Source: Acidaminobacter hydrogenoformans DSM 2784
GTDB lineage: Bacteria; Bacillota; Clostridia; Peptostreptococcales; Acidaminobacteraceae
Reading direction: 5' to 3'
Assembly (NCBI RefSeq): GCF_900103005.1
Contig: NZ_FMWL01000003.1
Span: 186,001-250,000 of the forward strand
Length of the DNA stretch: 64,000 bases
Under the pieces are notes generated by a model, which did not search any database, was not told the DNA's origin, and was given only the letters and a program-made list of their open reading frames with translations. Each line of letters starts with the position of its first letter. The first letter of the stretch is position 1. A program made the translations under genes and the position numbers. This document shows, piece by piece, positions 16,982-26,437 of this stretch.

Positions 16982-17893
16982 CTACCTTTTCAGATTGAGG
17001 AGCTCCTGCAGCATTTCGTCAGACGTGGTGATGGTTCTTGAGTTCGCCTGATAGGAGCGGCTCGTGATGATCATTTCAGTAAATTCGTTTGCCAGGTCCA
17101 CGTTGGACATTTCAAGATAGCCTTTTCGGATGATGCCGAACCCGTCGATCCCTGAGGTGCCAAAGGCTGCTTCGCCAGAGTTTTGGGACGCGGCGTAGGT
17201 GTTGCCGCCCATTTTCTCGAGGCCACCGGGATTGACGAATCTTGCGACGGCAACTTGTCCAATTTCAAGGTCTTCCCCCGCTTCGCTGTAGCGGGCTTTG
17301 ATCTTGCCAGTACCGTCTATGGTAAAGGAGACGAGCTCGCCTTGCGGATCCAGTTTGTCAGGAATGATGATGGCGGAAAACTTCTCGGCATCCGCTATAG
17401 AGCTTAGACCACCGGTGTCATGGACAGCTTCTGCCGGATCCCCTTCCAGGGTAATACTGCTGATGCCCATGACGCTGAGCCCGCCGCCCATGGTCAAGGT
17501 TCCGTTGCTGTCTCTCTGGAACGATCCATCTCTGGTGTACTTGTACTCGAACGCGCCGTCTGGTTTTGGATTATCAGAGACTATGAAAAAACCGCTGCCT
17601 TCAAGGGCGAAGTCCAAGTCTCGTCCGGTAGGCTGGAGGGCTCCATTGCTCATAATGGTGGAGATTTTTCCCACGCTGACTCCAAGGCCCACCTGCTTGG
17701 CATTAATGCCGCCAAGACCGTCCTCAATAGGCGCCTGAGCCGTGCTCAGGGTTTCGCTGAGCAGGTCCTGAAACTGCGCGGCGCTGGATTTAAACGCGGT
17801 TGTACCAACGTTGGCTATGTTGTTGCCTATGACGTCCATTTTTGTCTGATAGCTTCTCATCCCGCTGACGCCGGAATACATGGATCTTAACAT
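16982..17893 (-). CDS. flgE: Flagellar hook protein FlgE
   Basis: A 303-residue hook subunit, short for FlgE. The N-terminus MLRSMYSGVSGMRSYQTKMD, with IGNNIANVGTTAFKSS next, and the C-terminus YLEMSNVDLANEFTEMIITS are the hook/rod signatures, and LEGSGFFIVSD lies in the middle. The short length implies a reduced outer domain. Gene order (flgD, flgE, flbD, motA) supports hook rather than rod. Confidence 0.9.
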   Translation of the reverse strand: MLRSMYSGVSGMRSYQTKMDVIGNNIANVGTTAFKSSAAQFQDLLSETLSTAQAPIEDGLGGINAKQVGLGVSVGKISTIMSNGALQPTGRDLDFALEGSGFFIVSDNPKPDGAFEYKYTRDGSFQRDSNGTLTMGGGLSVMGISSITLEGDPAEAVHDTGGLSSIADAEKFSAIIIPDKLDPQGELVSFTIDGTGKIKARYSEAGEDLEIGQVAVARFVNPGGLEKMGGNTYAASQNSGEAAFGTSGIDGFGIIRKGYLEMSNVDLANEFTEMIITSRSYQANSRTITTSDEMLQELLNLKR

Positions 17894-17932
17894 GGCTATG
17901 ACCTCCTGTTTTTTGTGATCGCCGTAAATACG

Positions 17933-18376
17933 CTATTTGCTTTGGGCTTCGCCGCTTCCAACGCTGAGCAAAGCGGGATACATGTAAGTTTGACCGTCAA
18001 CGACATAATTGATGCCTTTACTGCTGATTTCAACGCGGTCGACGATCCCCCTGACTTCACCTGCCTCCATGGTATCAAGGACAACTTCTTTGCCAATCAC
18101 CTCCAGGGCGTTTTGCGCTGAATTGAGATTGTAGAGCGCGTTGATCTGGTCTGAGAGGTTTTCAAGCTTTTCAATCATGGCGAACTGGGACATTTGCGCA
18201 ATGTATTCACTGTTGTCGCCGCCCGCCATGGGATCCTGATACTTGAGCTGTGCTGCGAGGATGTTGAAAAAGTCATTTTTGCCTACAAAGCTGTTGGATT
18301 CTGTGATGCCCTGGGACTTCAGCTGCGCGGAGGTGCCTGCTGCATTTTTGAAGATATTGAAGTTGCTGATTTCCAT
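17933..18376 (-). CDS. flgD: Flagellar hook capping protein FlgD
   Basis: About 147 residues. The conserved FlgD N-terminal cap domain is clear: NDFFNILAAQLKYQDPMAGGDNSEYIAQMSQF. The C-terminal domain is short (GEVRGIVDRVEISSKGINYVVDG). FlgD is the scaffold for hook polymerisation. The ATG at 18376 (MEISNFN), preceded by AGGGA, fits the family; the frame is open further upstream to 18433 without similarity. Confidence 0.93.
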   Translation of the reverse strand: MEISNFNIFKNAAGTSAQLKSQGITESNSFVGKNDFFNILAAQLKYQDPMAGGDNSEYIAQMSQFAMIEKLENLSDQINALYNLNSAQNALEVIGKEVVLDTMEAGEVRGIVDRVEISSKGINYVVDGQTYMYPALLSVGSGEAQSK

Positions 18377-18508
18377 TAGATCCCTGCCTTTACTCATTTG
18401 ACCTGCCATATGAATGGGGTGACATGGTTGCATCCGAACGCCATAGCTTGGCTTATGCCATGCCTTGACCTGGGTGGCTGAGGTTTTCCCATTGCTACAA
18501 AACAGGGT

Positions 18509-19927
18509 TTAAGCCAACAAATCGAGCCTCTTGTGTGCAGCCTGCTCAACAGAGGTCTGCGCACTATACGTCTGGTTCGTTTCTGCCTCTGTCACAGGAT
18601 AAGCGCTTTGGCGCTCCTCGCTTCCCTGATCTGCATGATTCGAAAACCCGCTGTTTTCACCATGATAATGCATTTCAAACGTACCGGTGGAAATCTGTTT
18701 GCTGTCGAGTGTCGACAGAAACTGTGGAAGATGCTTTTGGAACAGCTCATGGGCGAGCTCTGTTTCAACGCTTATGGCCCCCGTCAAAACACCATTCTTT
18801 AAGCTCAATTCTATTTCCAGCGACCCAAGATGTTCAGGATTCAGCATAAGCCTCAGGGATTTCGTTTCCCCGGCCTTCATGAGCTGCGCTTGCTGAGCTA
18901 TAAGCTCAGGAAATTCTGGTATGCGCGCTGTTCTTATAGGCGCTTGAGGTGCCACCTCATTTTCGCTTAGCGGACCTGACAGGTGGGACACAATGGCCGC
19001 AGCTTCAGTCTGGGAGGCCTTGATTTCGGAAGCAAAGTCTGTCTGAACCGTCTCTTTTGCTGCCAAACTATGAAGAAAGGGCTCTGCTTGGTGCTGCGCT
19101 TCGAACGCGGGCTGCGAATTCAGTGTCATTTCCCCAAGCTGAGTTCTTACTGGATCTGAAGCTACGCTGCTTAGACCTTTTCCATTTTGTACGGGTGTTT
19201 CCGTCTCCAGAGGCTTCTGCCCCTTCGCTTCCAAAGGCTTCAGACGGCTGGTTGCGTCTGCTATGGGGCTTGCTTCGAGGCTATGAGGTGCCGCTGCGTC
19301 ATTTTGAAATTTCTTAAGAGTTTCAATTTCCAATTTGCTGTGGCCCGTGACTGATGATGGATTGGCTTTTTCAGCAAGCAGACTTTCTGCCTGGTAATTT
19401 TTTTCTGCTTCTTTCCCCGTTTTCATGGCCTGCAGAAAATCTGTGCCTGCAGTTTCTCCTTCAGATGTAAGCGTTCCAGCTTCGGAAGTACGTCCCAACA
19501 TTAAGTCCGTGGCAGTCTGTGATCCAAGTGTCAGTGCGGAGGTTGTCGAGGGGATCGCTGCGGACATCTGTGCGGATCCAGGTATTTGTGCTGTCGTTGT
19601 CACACTGCCCTGAAAGTAACCTTCTTTTACCTGTCTATGTAATGCTGCTGCGCTCTGCTGAGCGGTCTTATCGCCTGAGCCCGCAATACCCAAAGCCCCC
19701 GCATGGATGACATCACTAAGGGCTGCACCGGAGCCTGAATTCCTGTCCTCCAGGGCGTCGCTTAAACCTGAATCGTTTTCCTGCGGATTTGCCAAGCACT
19801 GTTTAAGAACCCCTGAAAATATCATGGACTCTTGTCCGGTAGCTTCAATGGACTTATGCGCACTGGATTTCCACTGCTTTTCAGTTTGATGCGTAGTTGA
19901 CCCGCGTGGTACGGCTGCTGTGTTCAA
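18509..19927 (-). CDS. fliK: Flagellar hook-length control protein FliK
   Basis: A 472-residue protein. A long low-complexity N-terminal part rich in Ala, Ser, Glu and Gln (about residues 1-330) would serve as the molecular ruler. A conserved C-terminal domain carries SLRLMLNPEHLGSLEIEL followed by ISVETELAHELFQKHLPQFLSTL, which interacts with FlhB to switch export specificity. The start is TTG 19927 with AAGGAGGGG upstream. FliJ and FlgD flank it in the usual order. Confidence 0.93.
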   Translation of the reverse strand: MNTAAVPRGSTTHQTEKQWKSSAHKSIEATGQESMIFSGVLKQCLANPQENDSGLSDALEDRNSGSGAALSDVIHAGALGIAGSGDKTAQQSAAALHRQVKEGYFQGSVTTTAQIPGSAQMSAAIPSTTSALTLGSQTATDLMLGRTSEAGTLTSEGETAGTDFLQAMKTGKEAEKNYQAESLLAEKANPSSVTGHSKLEIETLKKFQNDAAAPHSLEASPIADATSRLKPLEAKGQKPLETETPVQNGKGLSSVASDPVRTQLGEMTLNSQPAFEAQHQAEPFLHSLAAKETVQTDFASEIKASQTEAAAIVSHLSGPLSENEVAPQAPIRTARIPEFPELIAQQAQLMKAGETKSLRLMLNPEHLGSLEIELSLKNGVLTGAISVETELAHELFQKHLPQFLSTLDSKQISTGTFEMHYHGENSGFSNHADQGSEERQSAYPVTEAETNQTYSAQTSVEQAAHKRLDLLA

Positions 19928-19947
19928 GGGCTGCCCCCCTCCTTGTC

Positions 19948-20394
19948 CTATAGTGACTGGCGCCGCCTGAAAAACTGATTGACCGCCATTTCATCCAGCA
20001 GCTGCTGCGCGAGCCTGTCCTGAGCTTTATTAAAGACCTTTTCCTCCCTGTCCTTGTGGTTTTCGAGGACTTGAACTTCACGCCTGGCTTCCAGCCAGCG
20101 CTGTTTGGTTTTTTCAAGCTCAGCTTTCGCCCGCTCCTCCAGCTTAACCTGCTGCCTGATGCGTTCTCTCAAATAGTCTGAGTGGGCAGCTGCCATTCTA
20201 ATCGTTTCAAGTTGCATGACACCCTTCTGGTCTGACTTCTCAAGGTGACTTTCATAGCACTGCTGACGGGATTCACGTTCTGACCTGACCTGCTGCACTT
20301 GATCATTCGCCGCGGATAACGCCATTTGCAGCTTTTCATATTCCTCATTCTTATGGTTCAATACTTTTCCAAGGCTGTGCTGATACGCTTTCAT
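19948..20394 (-). CDS. fliJ: Flagellar export chaperone FliJ
   Basis: The 148-residue product is almost entirely charged coiled coil (heptads from residue ~15 to 120), begins with YQHSLGKVLNHKNEEYEKL as FliJ proteins do, and ends basic. FliJ links the FliI ATPase ring to FlhA. It lies 38 bp after fliI and before fliK, the expected place. Direct similarity among FliJ proteins is low, so the context weighs heavily. Confidence 0.9.
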   Translation of the reverse strand: MKAYQHSLGKVLNHKNEEYEKLQMALSAANDQVQQVRSERESRQQCYESHLEKSDQKGVMQLETIRMAAAHSDYLRERIRQQVKLEERAKAELEKTKQRWLEARREVQVLENHKDREEKVFNKAQDRLAQQLLDEMAVNQFFRRRQSL

Positions 20395-20432
20395 ACTTTA
20401 GTCTATGTCCCCCTTACCGCGGGTCATACCCG

Positions 20433-21746
20433 CTAGTGTGTCTGACATAATGCTTCAATTCTTGAGCGCGTTTCATTATAGCTGCTGATTTCATCGATTT
20501 CCTGCCTAAGGAACTCATCCAGGGACGGCTTCAGGGCAATGGCGCGGTCGACAATGGGACTGCTGCCCGTTTTATAAGCGCCAATTTGAATCAGATCCTC
20601 GGACTCCCTGTAAGCGCCCATTAGCTGTCTGAGGGAGGAAATCTGTCTGACTTGATGCTTTTCCAGGAGGTCGTTAAACAATCGGCTGACGCTTTGAGGG
20701 ATGTCTATTGCCGGATAATGGCTCTGGGCCGCCAGCTCACGGCTGAGGACAATATGGCCGTCCAGGATGCCGCGAACGGCGTCTGCAATAGGCTCGTTCA
20801 TGTCATCCCCCTCCACGAGGACCGTATAAAAGGCGGTGATGCTGCCAAGCGGTGCGGTACCACTGCGTTCGAGCAGTTTGGGCAAAAGCGCGAACACAGA
20901 CGGCGTGTAGCCCTTGGTCGCCGGTGCTTCGCCCGCTGCCAGGGAAACCTCCCTCTGAGCCATGGCAAAACGTGTCACAGAGTCCATCATCAGCATGACC
21001 TTTTTCCCCTGGTCCCTGAAATACTCCGCGACAGCTGTCGCTAAAAACGCGCCTTTCAACCGAACCAAGGGTGGCTGGTCTGAGGTCGCGCAGATGACCA
21101 CGGACTTTTTTAGACCCTCCGGCCCGAGATCTTTGTCCAGGAAGGCTTTCACCTCTCTGCCCCGCTCGCCAATCAAGGCTATGACGTTGATATCCGCGTC
21201 ACTGTAACGGCTGATCATCCCAAGAAGTGTACTTTTACCAACGCCGCTGCCCGCGAAGACGCCCAAGCGCTGGCCCTGACCGCAGGTCAGAAAAGCGTCT
21301 ATAGCCCTGACCCCCGTGTGCATGATTTCCTTGATGGGGGGACGCGTCAGCGGATTGGGCGGGCTTCTGTAAAGCTGCACTTCATGGTCGAAGCGACCCT
21401 CTGGCGCGGTTTCTGAGAGTGGATTCCCAAGACCGTCCAATATTTGCCCCAGCATCTCACTGCTGACCTTTACACTTAACGCCTTTCCAGTAGGTACGAC
21501 CGGGCAGCCCGTCATAATCCCGTCCAGATCCCCAAGAGGCATCAAGATGACGCAGTCCCCCTGAAAGCCGACGACTTCCGCAGTAATTTCCCCGCCGGCA
21601 GGCAGTAGAATTTTACAGATTTCGCCGACGAAAGCATAAAGACTTTTTACGCGAACCGTCAGCCCAACCACTTGATCCACTTTGCCTGAATATCTGTAGG
21701 GGCTTGAGCTTTCGACAATTTCGTGCAGTCTGTCAAAGTGAATCAT
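20433..21746 (-). CDS. fliI: Flagellum-specific export ATPase FliI
   Basis: A 437-residue F1-beta-like ATPase. The Walker A motif AGSGVGKST is at residues 165-173, GERGREVKAFLDKDL follows, and Walker B is VMLMMDSVTRFAMAQREVSLAAGE. It energises export together with FliH and FliJ. The ATG overlaps the fliH stop by 4 bp. Confidence 0.97.
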   Translation of the reverse strand: MIHFDRLHEIVESSSPYRYSGKVDQVVGLTVRVKSLYAFVGEICKILLPAGGEITAEVVGFQGDCVILMPLGDLDGIMTGCPVVPTGKALSVKVSSEMLGQILDGLGNPLSETAPEGRFDHEVQLYRSPPNPLTRPPIKEIMHTGVRAIDAFLTCGQGQRLGVFAGSGVGKSTLLGMISRYSDADINVIALIGERGREVKAFLDKDLGPEGLKKSVVICATSDQPPLVRLKGAFLATAVAEYFRDQGKKVMLMMDSVTRFAMAQREVSLAAGEAPATKGYTPSVFALLPKLLERSGTAPLGSITAFYTVLVEGDDMNEPIADAVRGILDGHIVLSRELAAQSHYPAIDIPQSVSRLFNDLLEKHQVRQISSLRQLMGAYRESEDLIQIGAYKTGSSPIVDRAIALKPSLDEFLRQEIDEISSYNETRSRIEALCQTH

Positions 21747-22492
21747 AGGTTGCTCAGCTCCTGCTGCCTGTAATAGACCCCAAGCATATCCCCCAGCAAG
21801 GCTTCAATGTGACGTCCCGGATCAAATTCCACCCTTCTGGAATCCGTTTCGCACTGAAGGATCCCACTGCTCAGAGCTGCGTCCTCCACCATCACCAGCC
21901 GGCTGTCCGGACACGCGTCCTGGAAGTAATCCCTCGCCCCTGACAAAGTTTGAAAATCCTGAGGGTTCATTCTGACAACGATTTTTGCTGAGAGCGAAAG
22001 CTCATGCAGCATTTCTTTAAGGGGGCCCATCATCTGCTCCGGTGTCATGTGAGACTTTATAAATACCGAGGCCACTTGAACCGAGAGTTTGAGCAGATGC
22101 CCTTCATAATCCCTGGTCAAGGCTTCCAGTTTATTCACGGCGGCGGCAAGCAGATCCCCCATCTGACGGTCTGCCAGGTCAAGGGCTTTGTTTTTTTCGA
22201 TGGCTGCCTGCTCCAGGCCTCTTGAATAGCCTTCACTGTAGCCTGCCTCATAGCCTTCGCTCAGAGCCTGCTCTTTTGCAAGACATGCCTCATCTATAAT
22301 TTTCCTGGCTTCCAGTCTCGCTCGCTCCAGGATCATAGCTTCTCTGAGTTTTAGCGCCTTGGCGCTCTCAGAAGCTGATGCCGCTACTGACTCCGTCTGT
22401 GGCTTGTCAGCAAATGTCTGACGCGTTTCTACGGCGACCCAGTCCATCCTGGCAACTTGGTTCTGCTTGATGATGTTAGAGTATGATTGCAT
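21743..22492 (-). CDS. fliH: Flagellar assembly protein FliH
   Basis: About 249 residues. A glutamate/alanine-rich helical region precedes the typical GYEAGYSEGYSRGLEQA (Gx3G repeats), followed by a V-ATPase E-subunit-like C-terminal domain. FliH anchors and restrains the FliI ATPase. The start is uncertain. The ATG at 22492 directly abuts GGAGG (no spacer) inside the end of fliG, and the frame stays open upstream to a TTG at 22534 lacking a ribosome binding site. Confidence 0.9.
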   Translation of the reverse strand: MQSYSNIIKQNQVARMDWVAVETRQTFADKPQTESVAASASESAKALKLREAMILERARLEARKIIDEACLAKEQALSEGYEAGYSEGYSRGLEQAAIEKNKALDLADRQMGDLLAAAVNKLEALTRDYEGHLLKLSVQVASVFIKSHMTPEQMMGPLKEMLHELSLSAKIVVRMNPQDFQTLSGARDYFQDACPDSRLVMVEDAALSSGILQCETDSRRVEFDPGRHIEALLGDMLGVYYRQQELSNL

Positions 22493-23504
22493 CCTCCTCA
22501 GACCTCCCCAAGATAATTTCGCCTGCTTCCTCAAGGCGTCTTATATGACCAACTATGCGCTTTTGAGCATCTTCAACCGCGGAAAGTCTGACAGGCCCCA
22601 GAAACTCAATGTCATCCTTCAGCGTCTCAGCAGCACGCTTTGAAATATTGGTGAAAATCATGGCAGATACCTTCGCAGACGCGCCTTTCAGTGCCAGGGT
22701 AAGATCTTCCGTGCTGATCTCCCTGAGGACGCGCTGGATCGCCGCCCGGTCGAGGGCCACAATGTCTTCAAAGACAAAGAGGCTGGATCTGACCTGCTCT
22801 GCAAGATCCGGATTTTCCTGATCCAGATCATCCAAAATTTTCTTCTCAGTCCCGCGGTCTACAGCATTTAGGATTTCAACCAGGGACCTGACACCGCCTA
22901 TGGCTTCCAGGGAATTGTCTATGACGCTTTCCAACTTGCTTTCGAGGACTTTTTCGATTCTCTGAACCACGGAAGGTGACGTGCTGTGTATGGTGGCAAT
23001 GCGCTGCGCAACGTCACTTCTGACCTGCTCAGGCATCTCCGCGAGCACCTGGGCGGATTTGTCCGGCTGAAGATAGCAAAGCACCAACGCAATGGTTTGA
23101 GGGTGTTCATTCATGAGCAGCAGTGACAGCTGATGAGGCTCCGCTTTTCTCGCCAGGGCGAAGGGCTGCTCCGTCTGGGAAAGCAGGCTCAGCGTGTCAA
23201 TGATGCTCTTAGCCTTTTGGGATCCCAAGGCTTTGTTCAGGAGGTTTCTGGCATAATCCAGTCCGCCGTCCAGGACATATTTCCTCGAAGTCACCAGCTC
23301 CATGAATTCCTGGGTCACCCGTTCGCTGACCGCCGGCTCCACGTAATCCAAATTGGCAATCTCAAGGCTTATTTTTTGGATCGTGCTTTCTGGCAAATAA
23401 CGAATCACCGAGGAGGAAACGTCCTGTCCAAGACTCATCAGCAAAATTGCCGCTTTTTTTATACCATTCTGGCTATCTTTATAGACCTTTGCCAACGCTT
23501 CCAC
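22476..23504 (-). CDS. fliG: Flagellar motor switch protein FliG
   Basis: A 342-residue C-ring protein, full length. KKAAILLMSLGQDVSSSVIRYL opens the N-domain, MNEHPQTIALVLCYL is the middle-domain EHPQ motif, and the C-terminal torque helix contains the charged DLTLALKGASAKVSAMIFTNISKRAAETLKDD region. It couples MotA to rotation. It starts 25 bp after fliF. Confidence 0.97.
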   Translation of the reverse strand: MEALAKVYKDSQNGIKKAAILLMSLGQDVSSSVIRYLPESTIQKISLEIANLDYVEPAVSERVTQEFMELVTSRKYVLDGGLDYARNLLNKALGSQKAKSIIDTLSLLSQTEQPFALARKAEPHQLSLLLMNEHPQTIALVLCYLQPDKSAQVLAEMPEQVRSDVAQRIATIHSTSPSVVQRIEKVLESKLESVIDNSLEAIGGVRSLVEILNAVDRGTEKKILDDLDQENPDLAEQVRSSLFVFEDIVALDRAAIQRVLREISTEDLTLALKGASAKVSAMIFTNISKRAAETLKDDIEFLGPVRLSAVEDAQKRIVGHIRRLEEAGEIILGRSEEDAIIL

Positions 23505-23529
23505 CTCTTGATTCTTTATACTTACAGCT

Positions 23530-25131
23530 CTATTGTTCTTTGATCCAGGCTCTTATTAAATCCGCGATTTCCTGAGGATGCTCAGAAGCGTATTTTTTTA
23601 GTGAAGAATCTTTTTTGTCAACCGTACCAAATAAGTCGTCGAGGGTTGGCTCCTGCGGTGCAGCGCCTTCATCCGTAACGTTCAGCAGGCTGCCTTTGCC
23701 CAGTACATTTGCCGGTCCACCTTCAAAGGCTGGTGTCATCACCGACTGCCCACCTTGTCGTGTTTTCCTCATAAGCATGGCCAGCAGCAGAACCCCTGCG
23801 GCAAGACCGAGTACCCACTTCACCAATGTCATGAGCAGCGCTTTATCCATCCCCATAATCTTGCCGGCAGCTTCCTCAAGACGCCTCGCTTCTTCAAGCT
23901 CCTCGGCGAGCGCAGTTTCGTAGCTGCGGTCAAAAGTCATGCCTTCAATGTTGATCTGATCTCCCCGCTGCGGGTCGATCCCCGCTGCCGCTGAAACCAT
24001 GTCCTGAATGGAAGCCTTCATCTCAGGACTCAGCTTCCCGTCATAGACCACGGAGACGTTCAGCCGGCTAAGCACGCCCACGGCTTTTATCGATGCAATT
24101 TCCGTCCTGTCCACCTCATATTCCGTGTAGGCGTCATAAGTTTGAATAGCCCCGGTGTCGTCCTGCATGATCAGATTTTGCGTGTTGTTGTCAATGGGCC
24201 CTTCAGAAATAAAGGCTTTGATCCCTTCTCCACTGAAGCTTTCCTGCCGGTTTTTCACCACGGGGGCCTCCCCGTAGATCACTTTGCTGATCTGCTCCTG
24301 GTCAAAGTTGACCTCCGCGAGTACCGTGACGATGACTTTTTCACGCCCCAGCGCCTTTTCGAGAAGCTCCGTCAGATTGCCAGCTATTTTGGATTCTATG
24401 CGGTCAATGATCTCGCTTTGCTCCGCAGAGGCATTCAGCGCCCCGGCTTCCTCACCTTCTTGAAAGGGTGCGCTTAACAGATTCGCGTTTGTGTCCAGCA
24501 CCGTGACATTTTCTTTTGGAAGGTTTTTTACAGCGCCGCTGACCAGGGACAAAATTCCCTCGACCTGTGGCACAGTCAAGCTTTTTCCGGGGGCGAGCTC
24601 AAGCACTACAGTTGCCGATGATTGCTCTACCTCCTTCTCAAACAAGGTGCTCTCCGCCAGATTTAAATGCACTCTTGCGTACTTGACCTCCTCCAGTGCC
24701 CGGATGGTTCTCTCAAGCTCGCCCTGAGTGGCGCGTTGAAACATGATCTTTCTATCCTGATCCGTCACCATCAGGCCCTGATTGTCAAAGAGCTCAAAGC
24801 CAATGGTATTGTCCGGGAGGCTGCCATTCATGGCCAGTTTGAGCCGGAGGTCACTGACGACTTCTTCATCCACAAGTATTGTGGCGCCGCCATCCTCAAG
24901 CTTATATTTCACCGTACCAAGACGATCCATTTCTTCAACAATAGCCGCCGCGCTGTTGAGCTCCAGCCCGCTGAAGAGAACGACATAGTTGACCTTGCCC
25001 AGAATCAGTACATAGAGGGCAAAAAACAAAACCAGAGTTATGGCGACACCCGCCATCAGTCGCCGGGAGGTAAGACTCATCTTATTCAGCTTTTCTATGG
25101 CCGTATTCCAGGCTGCTTTCAACTTTGACAT
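23530..25131 (-). CDS. fliF: Flagellar MS-ring protein FliF
   Basis: A 533-residue MS-ring subunit with an N-terminal membrane helix (residues ~25-47), ring-building motifs (VVLFSGLELNSAAAIVEEMDRLG, then ARVHLNLAESTLFEKE), a second helix near residue 440 (VKWVLGLAAGVLLLAMLM) and a short C-terminal FliG-binding tail ending in an EIADLIRAWIKE helix. It is the base of the motor and houses the export gate. Confidence 0.97.
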   Translation of the reverse strand: MSKLKAAWNTAIEKLNKMSLTSRRLMAGVAITLVLFFALYVLILGKVNYVVLFSGLELNSAAAIVEEMDRLGTVKYKLEDGGATILVDEEVVSDLRLKLAMNGSLPDNTIGFELFDNQGLMVTDQDRKIMFQRATQGELERTIRALEEVKYARVHLNLAESTLFEKEVEQSSATVVLELAPGKSLTVPQVEGILSLVSGAVKNLPKENVTVLDTNANLLSAPFQEGEEAGALNASAEQSEIIDRIESKIAGNLTELLEKALGREKVIVTVLAEVNFDQEQISKVIYGEAPVVKNRQESFSGEGIKAFISEGPIDNNTQNLIMQDDTGAIQTYDAYTEYEVDRTEIASIKAVGVLSRLNVSVVYDGKLSPEMKASIQDMVSAAAGIDPQRGDQINIEGMTFDRSYETALAEELEEARRLEEAAGKIMGMDKALLMTLVKWVLGLAAGVLLLAMLMRKTRQGGQSVMTPAFEGGPANVLGKGSLLNVTDEGAAPQEPTLDDLFGTVDKKDSSLKKYASEHPQEIADLIRAWIKEQ

Positions 25132-25146
25132 TGTCGTTTCTCCTCT

Positions 25147-25443
25147 TTAGATCTGCATTGACATCATTTCTTTGTAGGCTTCGACGACTTTATTTCTGAC
25201 CTGCATCGTCATCTCAAGCATCAGCTTGGCTTCCTGAGTCGCGATCAACACCTCGTGGAGCTCGACACTGCCGCCGCTGACCAGCTGCTGTGTCATCAAA
25301 TCTGCTTTGCCTTGAGACTCAGCCACTTTTTCAAGCTGACTGCTCAGCATCTCCCCAAAGGATGGCGCACCAGCGGCTGCCTGAGTTTGCTGTGTGAGCT
25401 CGTTTAAGGGCATCAGTTGCGTCATAACGGGATTAAGTTTCAA
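25147..25443 (-). CDS. fliE: Flagellar hook-basal body protein FliE
   Basis: The 98-residue product ends with the FliE signature VELHEVLIATQEAKLMLEMTMQVRNKVVEAYKEMMSMQI (given here as family pattern in part). It links the MS ring to the rod. It lies between flgC and fliF, as in other Firmicutes. Confidence 0.95.
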   Translation of the reverse strand: MKLNPVMTQLMPLNELTQQTQAAAGAPSFGEMLSSQLEKVAESQGKADLMTQQLVSGGSVELHEVLIATQEAKLMLEMTMQVRNKVVEAYKEMMSMQI

Positions 25444-25482
25444 ATGGCTTCGCTCCTCACAAACTTAATTTTTAGCCAACTG

Positions 25483-25917
25483 TTATCTTCCAATTTCCAG
25501 TGTTTTCACCAGGATTGCTTTACTGGTGTTGAGCGCGGTCAAATTTGCCTCATAAGCCCGTCTTGAAACCATCATGTCGATCATTTCCGTCATGAGGTTG
25601 ACATTGGGCATTTGTACGTAGCCATTTTCATCTGCATCCGGATGCTCCGGCCGGTAGACCAGTGGCGTCTCCTCTTCAGAATCCACCACCGCGACGGCTT
25701 TAATTCCGGCACTGACGCGCTGAGGCTGACCCTTCTTATCCAGTTCGGTTTTCAGCTGTTCCTGAAAAACCGCGATTTTTCTTATGTAAGGACCACCCTC
25801 TTCTGTCCTGGTGGTTTCGGCATTCGCTATGTTGGTTGATATTGTGTCCATTCGAAAACGCTCTGCGGTCAAACCGCTGGTGTGGATGTTAAGTGCGCTG
25901 AACATGCCCATAGTCAA
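25483..25917 (-). CDS. flgC: Flagellar rod protein FlgC
   Basis: A 144-residue proximal rod protein. FSALNIHTSGLTAERFRMD and ISTNIANAETTRT form the N-terminal signature and NLMTEMIDMMVSRRAYEANL the C-terminal one. The start overlaps the flgB stop by 4 bp. Confidence 0.96.
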   Translation of the reverse strand: MTMGMFSALNIHTSGLTAERFRMDTISTNIANAETTRTEEGGPYIRKIAVFQEQLKTELDKKGQPQRVSAGIKAVAVVDSEEETPLVYRPEHPDADENGYVQMPNVNLMTEMIDMMVSRRAYEANLTALNTSKAILVKTLEIGR

Positions 25918-26303
25918 CGTCTCCCTTCGTGGATGACATAGCTCATAGTCTGATACTTCTGATTGAGCTGCTGAATCAAGCCTTGATATAAAATTTGATT
26001 GGCTGCCATCAGGCTCATCTCCTGATCCAGGTCGACATTGTTGCCGTCATTGTTCATCCGGCTGTCCTGGTCCTTAACCGTCCTTGGCTCAATCTGCTGA
26101 ATTTTTTTAATGCTCTCGCTACGGTCAATAGCTTTTCCGGCACTTTCTATTGCTTTTTTCAGCTCACCTTCAAAAGACACACGGTTGGCTTTGTAATTTT
26201 TGGTATTGAGGTTGGCGAGATTGGAAGCTATGGCCTCCTGCCTCTTTTGGGTACCTTCAATAGCTTTGGTGAGCAGATGATACGTCATATCGTTTTGAAT
26301 CAA
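25914..26303 (-). CDS. flgB: Flagellar rod protein FlgB, first gene of the fla operon
   Basis: About 129 residues with the FlgB pattern: IQNDMTYHLLTKAIEGTQKR at the N-terminus, IASNLANLNTKNYKA next, and LDQEMSLMAANQILYQ near the C-terminus. A TTG at 26301-26303 with AAGGTGG 8 bases upstream gives the usual N-terminus (MIQND); GTG codons 9 and 12 bases upstream overlap that ribosome binding site. It is the first gene after the c-di-GMP riboswitch, with a leader of about 135 nt between aptamer and start. Confidence 0.94.
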   Translation of the reverse strand: MIQNDMTYHLLTKAIEGTQKRQEAIASNLANLNTKNYKANRVSFEGELKKAIESAGKAIDRSESIKKIQQIEPRTVKDQDSRMNNDGNNVDLDQEMSLMAANQILYQGLIQQLNQKYQTMSYVIHEGRR

Positions 26304-26437
26304 AGTCTTCACCACCTTTACGGATTAAGAGTGTGAATAAAAATTAAGAAGTTGTCAGGTTTACATAAGTATATTTCTTTTTATTAACATATATGGTATT
26401 TTTTTCTTTTGTAGGGTACAGAAAAAACTTCCCTACT

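Noticed and set aside
17896..18096. 66-residue minus-strand frame overlapping flgD, in the place where Firmicutes have a small flagellar operon protein
   Set aside because: Its sequence has no flagellar pattern and lies in another frame of flgD; it is a shadow.
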